From Pseudisothecium myosuroides (Eukaryota; Streptophyta; Bryopsida; Hypnales; Lembophyllaceae): a stretch of 64,000 nt of DNA. Positions 11,440-21,800 of this stretch are shown one piece after another. The translations under genes were made by a program, and so were the position numbers. Positions within the stretch are counted from its first letter, which is position 1, and each line of letters begins with the position of its first letter. Under the pieces are notes generated by a model. It made no database searches. It worked only from the letters and a program-made list of their open reading frames with translations, and was not told the DNA's origin. Where the stretch lies: assembly GCA_951799445.1 (NCBI GenBank), contig OX637291.1:14572501-14636500 (forward strand), given 5' to 3'.

Positions 11440-12420
11440 TTCTCTTTATTTGACCTTAGTCCGTGATTAGCAAGATTAGATTAACGGAAGGTAGAAGTTA
11501 GATTTAGAAGTCCTTAAATTAGGAAGTAGGATTTAGAATTAGATTTAGGAGGTGAAAATTAGAGTGAAATTGAAAAGTTAAAAAGTTAGAGTTACTTTGG
11601 AAGTTAATCTAGGGGTTAAATCCTCAAGTCAAATCTTAGGATAGTTTAAAAGTAAAAGTTTAGAGTTAATTAGGAGTCAAAAAATCCAAGTAAAAAATAG
11701 AAATTGAAAGTAAAAATTGTAGAGTAGATTTAGGAAGTGGAAGTTAGGGTCAATTTAGGAGGTAGATTTTTAAGTGTAGAAATAGGAGTTAAAGTTGGAA
11801 GTTAGAAATTAAAAGTTAGAGTTGAAATTAAAGGTTAAACTTAGAAGTTAAAACTTGGAGCAAAAATTAGATAGTAAAAATCAAAGCTAAAAGTTAAAGT
11901 TAAAGTTAGAAGTAGAAGTTAAATTTTAGAGTTAGTTCTTAGAAGTAGAAAATCTAGAGTTGAAAGTGAAAACGTAGGGTCAAACCTAGAGGTTAAAAAT
12001 TGGAATTAGTTTTGGAAGTAAAAAGTTAGAGTTAAAAGTCAAAATATAGAGTTAAATTCCGAGGGTAAACTTTAGAGTTAGTTTAGAAGTAAAAACCTAG
12101 AGTAAAAAGTCAAAACATAGAGTTAAATCCAAAGGGTAGATTTTAGAGTAGTTTAAAAGTAAAAAACTTGAAAGTAAAAGTGAAAACGTAGAGTTGAATC
12201 CAAGGGGTAAATTCTAGAGTTAATGTAGAAGTAAAACCATAGAGTAGAATTTACAGGTTAAACCTTCGTGGTAGAAGTTAAAAGTTCAAATTAACCTTGG
12301 GAAGTAAAATTCTGGAGTCAAAGTAGAAACTTAGAATCAATCTTAGGGGTTAAAACCTAGGATTGTACTGGAAGTTAAAAAATAGAAGATAGTTTTAGGG
12401 TTTCATGGAAGGAACCTAGG
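11440..12420 (+). repeat. Purine-rich degenerate repeat after the leader exon
   Basis: About 1 kb is built from loose repetitions of AAGTTAGAGTTAAAAGT-like words on the plus strand. It follows directly after the splice donor, so it would be intronic in a spliced transcript. The equivalent minus-strand stretch at 49560-50020 is also rich in TTAGAATT-like words. Confidence 0.7.
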
Positions 12421-12453
12421 GGGTCCCATTTTAGTTGGTTAGGGTTGTTAGAA

Positions 12454-12475
12454 ATGGCGCCAACTATCCAGTCTA
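12454..12475 (+). other. Possible retroelement primer-binding site
   Basis: TGGCGCCAACTATCC begins with TGGCGCC, the complement of a tRNA 3' end used by many plant gypsy elements. It directly follows the inferred LTR end. Only about seven bases agree with a known class, and no matching site was found beside LTR copy 2. Confidence 0.3.
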
Positions 12476-12539
12476 CACTCGACATAGGATAGATAGTTAG
12501 TACGGTAGAATTTCACTATTAGATCACCGTAACCCCTGA

Positions 12540-14080
12540 TCATTGGCAGTTAGCTTGGAAGTCATCACATGCATCTCTAGACATTTCTTTTGCCCATCCA
12601 CGACACTTAGGAAACATTAGCAAAAGATCCATTGCTTGGAAGGCACAGTAGATTGCATTTACAACACCCCTTATATTAAAAAAGTGGATAAAAGCTAAGA
12701 ACTTGGTCGTGTTCGCTTTATTACCAAGGGTGGGTAATCTAGCGCCCACAAGGGCTTGTGAGACAAACCTAAGATAAAGTTGTAAGATGAAAAATGAGAA
12801 ATAGCATGTGACAAATATGTTCAAATTAATTCTTTTTTATTTCAAAGAAACATATACACATACAAAGAGGTTGTCAAAATTTGAGAATGTACACTATATA
12901 CAACTAGTGAATTATCTATATCCTCAATGATGTCTATTATCATCTACTAACTAATACCACTTCCACTTCTTCCGCTACCCCACTACTCATATTAGCTAGC
13001 ACCATCAGGTTTAATGTGCCTTGCAACTCCTTGGACTTCAAAATCAGGTTCGATGATGCTGCAGACTATACTATCCTTCAAAAAAATTCTAATCAGTGCA
13101 TCTAGATTACAAAGCCTTCAAAATGCCCGAGTTCTATAAGAAACCCGTGTTTTAAGTGACGAGTACGGAATTTAGAAGATGGATTTTAGTGGACGTCCAA
13201 TAAGACAACTTGTGTTTTTATGTCAATAATAACGCCTAATGTAACATCCAGATGTTACATTAGGCGTTATTATTGACATAAAAACACAAGTTGTCTTATT
13301 GGACGTCCACTAAAATCCATCTTCTAAATTCCGTACTCGTCACCTAAAACACGGGTTTCTTATAGTGGAGGGGAGTTTCCTATATGCCATGTGTAGGTAA
13401 CCATAAATGACACTTTGTTCAGCGGCCTCGTAGAACATCACTTTACATGCAGCGTGATCTTTTTCTTCAATCATTTTCTATTGCGATTCCCATGGGTTTC
13501 CCTACTGAGTTGAATAGTAGGTTGCCCTCTAGGTTTGTTGCTCTTACCTAAACATCTAGATCAAACTTCTAATAGCCACCAACTAGTTGTGCAAATTTTT
13601 TTTGCCAAGACCCCTTGTAGTCTAGATGGATGGCTCTATGACACTTTATTATTTGTTTGTCAAATTCAAACGCCACTCTTGAAACGCTTTGTATAGGAAG
13701 GTCCTTGGCATGGCAATTCTACCTCCAATACCACTGCATATCTGCCCCCCAATATTTTTTCCTTTGTTTGTCGGGTAAATTCTCTTTGTTGTATTCATAA
13801 TGTAGAGGCATGTGCTTTTTGAGCTAGGTCATATATTTGATATAGGCGTTTATGAAAGGGAGCCCTACATTCCAGGCATTTCCTTGTGACCATATAGGAA
13901 AAGAGACACTAGGGGTGGAACACATATTGACATGTACCCAAACTCCATCCACTCTCGAGGCCAAATGGATGGAAGCAGAGGTTGCACAACTTACCATCTT
14001 TGACAAAACTTGGCACGTATGCCCAACCACACCATTGGCAACATGCCCATGTTACCCTCACTTTGATATGTGTGCCTCAT
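12540..14080 (-). pseudogene. Decayed coding sequence of unknown family, MITE-interrupted
   Basis: The minus strand reads coherently from about 14040 to 13480 with only a few stops. It contains HMPLHYEYNKENLPDKQRKKYW, then AIHLDYKGSWQKKFAQLVGG and NSVGKPMGIA. A second open piece (12824-12540) includes CFSF-like hydrophobic stretches, GNKANTTKFLAFIHFFNIRG and RGWAKEMSRDACDDF. The palindromic MITE at 13134-13365 lies between them. The style suggests a transposase or retroelement relic, but no signature was recognised, and the two pieces may not belong to one gene. Confidence 0.35.
13134..13365. mobile_element. Near-perfect palindromic MITE (232 bp)
   Basis: Two arms of about 115 bases are inverted copies with about one mismatch and a very short loop around AACATCCAGATGTT. 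The ends are CTATAAGAAACCCGTGTTTT. The arms contain GGACGTCC, the word that crowds the element at 54180-58886, which also shares the TIR. Near-identity of the arms implies a recent origin or hairpin-templated repair. Confidence 0.92.
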
Positions 14081-14089
14081 AGAATCATA

Positions 14090-15880
14090 TTCAAACTCTA
14101 AGGTTGGGTCAATGTTCCAATCAATGCTACTATTACCACAGTTTTCAGACAAATTATTTGGAAACAATTACTAAGAGCAATAGTGACACATCATTTTGTG
14201 TTCATAGTTTTTTTGTATGTAGTGTATCTTGAAGATGAATTGCGATAAGAAGGTTCAGTTCGACCTTCTTTCTAAGCTTTTTTTTAAGGTGTGTGTATAT
14301 GCGTAGTGTACATATAAAAAACTAGTTTTTCATTTCAAGGCAAGAATAAAATATAAAGCCACCATCCCAGTTACAAGACGGGGCAAGGGAATTCTTTCTA
14401 AACTTTCAAGTTTTGATTATAGTAGGAGGCTCAAAAACCGCACATCCAAGGGCTGGTCTGCCTTTTTCATGTATGTCCTTGGACGGGAATATTTTCAACT
14501 CATTTTTCAAACAAAGAGAAATCTAACATAAGTGGTTTCGTATTTTTCCAAGCATTTTTGAATTACTTATGAATTTTCAAACAAATTGGGTCGTAGGTCC
14601 CTATTTATGACACTAGGTCTTCCACAAACCGTTTACTGGCAATTCTAAAGAAAGATGGGAAAAGCAAAGAGAATGAATGGCTCTTGCAATTAATAATGTT
14701 TTTTTCCTTGATTCATTCAATGACTATAGAGGTCAATTTTTAGAACCACCTCATGTCCATTTCACAACCATTTTTAGGGGCAGTTCTTAATGCCCGTGCA
14801 ATTTTAGAGCCTCGCACCTTACTTCTCTTATTTGAATAGTTTCTCATTTCTTTCCTCGTTACCAGCCTTATTTTTCAAATATTACATAGAGTCTTCTAAG
14901 TCTTGGAAAACTCTCACAATGAAATTATGAAGACTCTGAACCATAGTGTTTTTTTTGTTTTTCTTTGGTTTTTTTTAAACAAATGGAACCATAGTTTCAA
15001 AGTCTGAAGAATAAAGAGTATGCAATTTTATTTCTGAAAAATGCTTTTAAGTACGTTAGAACATGGGTAAAACACGGCATTAGAACTCAGCCAAAAGGGT
15101 GAAAAAGTACAGAACGCATACCCTGTTTCATGAACTGGACAGTGACCCATTTACAATCCAAAGTGACCGGCTTGTAAAAAATGAAATATTTCAATGTTCT
15201 ATCGGTCAGGATGCCTCCGGGGGACACTCAACAGTCAACACTCATGGTTCAATGGTCGAGTAGATTCATAATCAGGAATTCAAGATCCTCTAACTTTTCA
15301 TAACTTATTATTATACATACATACAAAATCAAATTGTTACATATTTTAGGGCATTAGAAAATTTGGAATCGTCTCCCAAATTCGACAAGATCCACCAAAA
15401 TGAAAAAAACTCATTCTAATGGCAATCAAAATACCTCAATATAACTAAGAACTTAGCGAGTGAGTTCCCAACCTTACATAATCATATTTCACAAGTGATT
15501 ACACACAACAGGGTTGCTTTCAACCCCTATCGTTAGAATCATAGAAATGGATAAAATGATAAATCCCAACACCATCAACTGCAAAGAAGAGCAGAAGCTA
15601 CAAATGCCTAAGGTGAGTACACCGACACATTCCTTTACCTACTTGCAAATAAGTCAAAAGACTAATCTTAGCTTTCGGATTTAGAGTCACCAAAGAGTTC
15701 TTCATTTTGATATTGAAAATGGTGCTGTCAAAATTCTGTCATAAATATATCAATGTCACAATTAGATACTCCTACCTTAACAACAATTCCCAACTAAAGA
15801 GGCATGTTCTGATAGCTATCAAAAGCCATTAACTAAAACCTATTAGCCCAATGCCTGATTACAAATCCCCGTCTTTTAAT
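14090..15880. other. Intergenic DNA downstream of ABCA
   Basis: AT-rich, with no convincing ORF. It holds the second copy of the dispersed repeat (15351-15475). The ABCA 3' UTR and poly(A) signal must lie just below 15882, but the exact end cannot be fixed from sequence alone. Confidence 0.5.
15351..15475. repeat. Dispersed direct repeat, copy 2
   Basis: Matches 1-125 in the same orientation, with roughly one difference every ten bases. No coding potential is visible. Confidence 0.8.
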
Positions 15881-15881
15881 T

Positions 15882-18800
15882 TTATTGCAACTTATCTCCC
15901 CCATCCACGCTGCGTGACACTTTGATGAACACATCTTCCAGTGTCGTGTCGGAGAGTCCCCACGCCTTCACCTGCAGACGCCGCTTGGCTTGCTCCACAG
16001 CCGTGAAGACTGTGGCCACGCTCACTTCCGACTTGGGCAGCTCGAATTTTTGCGTGCCGGACAGGCCATAGATGCGCTTGGCATTGGGAGTCAAGGACTT
16101 CGCCAGCTCCATGGCTTCGAACTCTTGCTCTTGAGGGGTGGTGATGGTGAGCACGTACAGGCCGCCGTATCTTGCAGTCAGCTGCCATACATTACAAGCC
16201 ACATTAGGAACGTCCTCATGGCTGGAGCGGTGCTCCGAAGAATCGAGTCAAAACTCTGATGATATGTTTTCACTTCATTCGTATTTCATCTTGTTTCTCT
16301 CGGCATTGCTTATTCTATTTAGGGTACGCTTGCAAGGAATACCATAAATTCGTGCACCCAGTGATGAACGCCATGTATTGAGCTTGTGATCTCATGTTAA
16401 CCACTTCGTGTTCACTGAAAAGCGCCTTCAAGGTGGTAAGGGCTTCAAATGCTTAACTAATGAAGTGAGCTAAGGCGAAGTACCTCTTTGGCGTTGCCGA
16501 TGCAGTGGAGCTCGCCGTTCACAAAAATTCCCAGACGGTCACATAAAGCTTCAGCCTCCTCCATGGAATGAGCTGCAATTGCCATATAGTTTAGTGCAAG
16601 CTCAAAGAACTCAATAAGAATCTCAACCTAGTAATTACTGAAAAAAGGTAATTGATGCAAAATAGAGGAGATCTATAGCCTACTTGTGAGAATGATGGCC
16701 CGGTCCTGCTTGGCTTGCTTCACCACGCTCCAGAGGTTGTACCGAGACGCTGGATCCAGGCCTGTGCTGGGCTCGTCCATGTACACCACCTGCACATTTC
16801 ACAACATGAGGGTCAGCACAAACTTGGGCTCCACAAAGCAAGCATTCCAGAACATTGCTCAAAGTGCATAAGCCAATTTCAATAACATCAAACACGTGTT
16901 TTGGTTGCCAGAAATGAGATGCACAATCAGTTTCTCCATTGTAAACTAGGACAGGTATTAATTTTAGTACAATTGTGCAAAACTTTGCAATTTAAATTGA
17001 AAAAAATGCTAATTTAATGCAGATTTTCTTGTCACTAAAAGGGAAGTTGATGGCTTACTTGAGGGTTTCCAATGAGAGAGACGGCAACGCTCAGCCTTCG
17101 CTTCATACCACCCGAGTACTGCCGGCACTGCTTGTCAGCTACTCCACTATTCCAAAGATTTACACTCCGCAGGGAGCTTTCCACAGCCTGTGCCAAAAAA
17201 TGCAAAATTCAGTCATTAACATATTTTGGTATTACTGCACATGCAGGTTCACCATCCAGAAAATTCACTGTTGTGCTGTATTTTGCGCACATGTTTCTGT
17301 CAAAGATATTCTTAAATTTTGTAAGCTTCCATCACTTCGAAAAATTCTGATAAACACTGCGAGAAAACCAAGAAATATAGACTGGATTGCATTGGTTTGG
17401 TAGGCAGGAGGTTTTGAGTTGGAATTTCATCATATTTATGATTGGATCAATTAGTGAAAAAATCCACCACAACCTACGGTATGTGGCTTGACTTACAGCA
17501 GTGAGTGCTCGGCCTTTCAAGTTCTTCAAGCGACCATAAAATAGGAGGTGCTCCCGGCCGGTCAGTTGTCCCCACAGCAAACTGCAAAGAAAAAACACAA
17601 TATCCCACTGATATGAGAGAGCTGTCTCCTCCATCTTACTATTTAATCTTAACCCCTAAAGACCTCATGTTTTAATCGGAGCACTTTCGAGAGGGTCATT
17701 TGGGGATTTTCTTTTGCTCAATTCTGTTCAAATGCATTAATTCTGATGATAAAAATTTTACGTTACACAATATGGTCAATCAAATTGGACCTTACGAGTA
17801 AACCAACTTCTAGTGCTGATACTATTTGACTGAATAAAAAGAAAGGAAGGGTAAACGTACTCATGCTGCGGACAGACACCCATGCAGGAGTAGATTTGGT
17901 CCATTTCTGTGAGAATGTTCATCCCCTGAATGTAAGCAGTGCCTGAAGTTGGCTTCAAAAACCCTATCATCTGCAATCAACCAACCAATCAATCAACCAA
18001 TCAATCATCAGCCAAGCCTGTTCAAGCCAAATACAGAAGATTCTCCGACTGCGTATTAGAAAATAGTATCTACAATCTGTTATAAATGAAAGCAACGGAA
18101 GGGGGACAAGGTCATTAATTACTCACCATATTGATGGAGCTCGTCTTCCCGGCACCATTAGGACCAAGAATGCCGAAGCATTCACCTTTGGGCACTGCGA
18201 GAGAGAATCCGCGGACCGCGTACTTGGGTGGGTTTCCATCCCTGGCAGGATACACCCTCTTCAAATCGTCGCACACAATTGGGTACTCCTGGCTAGGATT
18301 CGCTGCAAGCTCCTCCACAGTTTCCCTCTGAAGAATTCCCACAAAACAAAGACACGTTCAATCCTCTTCAGGAACCAAAAACCATGCAATTCGAATTCCA
18401 TAAAACAACAAGCTGACAACAAGTTTTTCAATAAAATTTAGATTGCTTCAGAAATAGTTAGACAACATCGTAAAGAGAATCTTCAGGTTCGCGATTCATG
18501 AAAAAATCTCCGTATGTTCACAGTGATAACACAGAGGCCCCTCTATACAACGTCATCTATGATACATGTCCGCCTTTGTATGCTCACTGCGTCCATGGAG
18601 AGACCTTTCATGAATCAATAAGAAGAATGATTCTTTTTTACAACTTTGCCTAAACGTTTCTGATACAATCTAATTTGAAAACCTTGTTTAGCAATCTGCT
18701 CTACCATTCGGACTCAGCTCATTCAATCATCTACATTACTATTAAATGCACAAACTCAAGACTCCCCGTGTCACGTTCTCATCCTAACAAATTTCGGAAA

Positions 18801-21800
18801 CACTCTGAGAGTTAAAAATACAGTTCTGCCGCCCGAGTTCGAGTGGTAAGCAGATTGCGTGACATTGTGCACTTTATAATATAGTCAAGACTCCAATAAA
18901 GTGAACAAAGTCAAGCAGTAATGCAATTACAGTATTTATGAATATTCTTTAAACATAGTCTTTTCGAATGTTTTAGGGTATGTTACTATTATACAAGGGA
19001 GTTGTTGCAAATACTGTCCAACTAGTAGACATAAAATGCAGGTGTGAAAGTACAATAATATTACGTACGAAAGGGGATAGAAAAAGAATTAATTAAGTGA
19101 CAGACCTCTCTGGCGACGTCTGGTCGGTCTGCTTTACTCTTACGATCTTCAGCGTTGATGTGAGCCATAGACCTACTGCTCCCAGAGAATCTACGAGAAC
19201 GGTTAGCAGTGAGAGCAGGCCCTGCGGCTCCTTTGGTGTTTGTGTCTCCTTTGCGTTTGAAGCCCAAGAAGAAGAGAGGGTGCTTTCGGATGCCATTGTC
19301 GGACACCACTTGGTCCAAGTAGATGGTGAGTACCAGGAACACAATCCACTCTATGAACAAGATGATCAACGCTTCCTTCATCCCGTTCTTCTTGTCATTC
19401 AGATTGCTCCACTTCATGCCCTTCTCGCCCTGAAACCACAACCATTTTCACATGACAGTTAGTTCAACACAATGGCAGTTTTTTTAATAACAGTTAGTGG
19501 CTATGACCTAACTGAGGTCTATTTTTGAATCCAGTTGAATCCGATAAATCAAGAGTAATCAACAATAGCCAACAGTCAACATTTCAGATGGCATTTCGTT
19601 CATCACAAGGTTTTCTAATAAGCGTAAGTGGCTATGGCAGTGCCGGAAGTATTACCGTGTAAACAGCCTTGAATGAATATTGTGAAAACTCGTAGAGGCC
19701 ACGATACGTTGCAAAGAAAGGGATGATCTCCAATGCCCTGACAACGTTTCCTGCCAGACACAGAACATGTTGGGATGTGAATTCTCAATGTTTTTGAAAA
19801 AAGAAAAAGAAAAGCATTCCTTGATTCCACTGGTTAACAACTAAGGAAATAGACTCAAATTCTTTCCAATATTGAGAGAAGAAAAATTGGTGAGGAAATG
19901 AAATATTTTGAGCTCAACATTAGTATGAATTTGCATGGAGCTAGAATGCCAGAGCCGTCTACTTACTGCTGGTGTGCTGGTCCACGACAAAATTTTCGAA
20001 GAAGTAGGCACCCATTAGACCAGATCCAAACACGTATAGGTACCCGAACGCTGCATTCGAATCCAGATAAACACGCAGAGTCAGGAAAATAATTTCTTTC
20101 ACAATTTGTAAGAGAAATTCGTAAACAGATTCCAACCAAAAGATATAAGGCTGCTTTTCTAGAAACCAAACAGAACGTGTGACTTTTACAACTAATACAT
20201 CAATGAAAGCGGTTCCATCAAATCTGAGAACCTTTCGAAAAATCCGAGCAGAGAGAAGAAGAAGGTTGACAATTAAACCTGTAGCAGTTCTAGCATTTCG
20301 AAAGATATTCGATATCAGAAAAGCTAGCGAAATAATCATGTTGATGTACAGGAAAAAGAACACAATTTGAATGCTGTAGTCATTTTTCGTGAAGAAAGTG
20401 AGGCCTGTGAAATCCACCCACCAATTTGATATTAGATTCTGAATCCATGGGTCGAATTCGAAGTAAACCACGATGAGCCTGTTGATAACTTTACAAAGTA
20501 ATTTATTATTTAACAAAGAGGACAATGGACGACTTACGAGCAATGGAGCCGAATATGATGAAGCAGATCACGTAAACACAAAAGAGCACAAGATAATAAA
20601 TGTAGGTGATCATCCAGTAAGCACTATCACTGAGGCCGTGCATTTTCATCATCATCCGGAGATGGAACTGCTTTTCGTACACTATCGCAGTCAGCACCAC
20701 CTGCAACATAGCATCATTATTCACAGATTCAGGATTACTTGAAACTAGAGAATTATATAGTTTTCAGAATCATAAGAGGAAGACATGTTTAAGAAGAAAA
20801 GAGTTGATAGAAAAAGTTGGTTGATGAAAAAGGGTACAGATTCTTACAGCAAACAGAAAGCCCAAGACCCACATATAGAAAAGAGGCCCAAGAAGCGATG
20901 CAAAATCAAGACGCAGTCTAGAGTCTGGCTTCGGCATCTCCTTCACAAACAGAAGCGGCAGTGCTGCTGTTGCGCCCAGCTTGAAGTGCATGAAGGCTTG
21001 TGATGCCTGCAATTCAGCACATTGAAATATAAAACAATGTTCGTTAATTATTCATAATATTCGTCAAAAATCTACAAAGCCATGTGCACCTTTTACTGTC
21101 TAATTATCATATTCCAATTACAGCCTTCAATGTTAAAATATATTTTGCTTCTAACTAAAGCAACACAGCTATCCGCCTATCCCATGCCTTTCCAAATATC
21201 TCTGATGTTCAGTTTTATTCGAAAATGATGGAAAAGCATTTCAGCAAAATAAGCAGCTTTCAAATTTCAAGCTCCCATTTAACGAAACTTAGAGGTGAGT
21301 TTACAGATTATGTTTCTCCAAAATACTCGTTGAAACCAGCCCATGCAACAGTCAGAACATCTTGAAACTAGGGAGGCACAAGCAAGTCCTTCCCATTACA
21401 AGATGAAGGACAAAAGAAGAACTAACCATGTTCATGGATTTTGACACACGTTGGAAATAAGATGGCGCCGACTCCGTCCGGTTGGAAAACGTATCATTGT
21501 ACCAGACGTTCACATCAAACACGGCTGCGTTGGTGTTGCCGAAGTCGTAAGCTGCAATTCACCAAACACACATGCTCTGTCAAGTCTCCACTTCATTCTC
21601 ATCCCATATGATCCACATAGGCATATGCCTGTGTTGTATACAGTTGCTTTGAAAATTTTGCAAGCTAATTCTGTGAATCAAAAGCTCATAAACCCTTAAC
21701 CTGAACCCCATGGAGTAGGAAAACATGAGACTTACCAACTGGATATTCGCCAATATCATCGTTATTGGTGACTCGGAATCCATGATAAAGCATGTCGTTG

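Larger units (their letters stand above)
7922..12453 (+). mobile_element. Large LTR (about 4.5 kb) of a LARD/gypsy-like element, copy 1
   Basis: The first 0.8 kb aligns with 62471-63245 on the same strand and with 54169-53300 on the minus strand. Shared landmarks are TGTG or TGTT at the start, TCACTTGGGACTC in copies 1 and 3, and a strongly conserved block TAAAATCTCACTAAAAATTA at about 730-820 bases from the start in all three. Downstream come a TATA box (9211), GCGAAGCTTTGAACC-containing repeats (9640-9880, again near 10200-10280), GTCCAGTT repeats (10500-10615), a short ATG exon with a splice donor (11332-11391) and a purine-rich stretch. The right end is put before TGGCGCCAACT at 12454, a possible primer-binding site. 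No gag or pol is adjacent. LARD elements have LTRs of this size, and that is the best class guess. Confidence 0.6.

Noticed and set aside
19097..19462. 121-codon plus-strand ORF
   Set aside because: Antisense shadow of ABCA exon 12.
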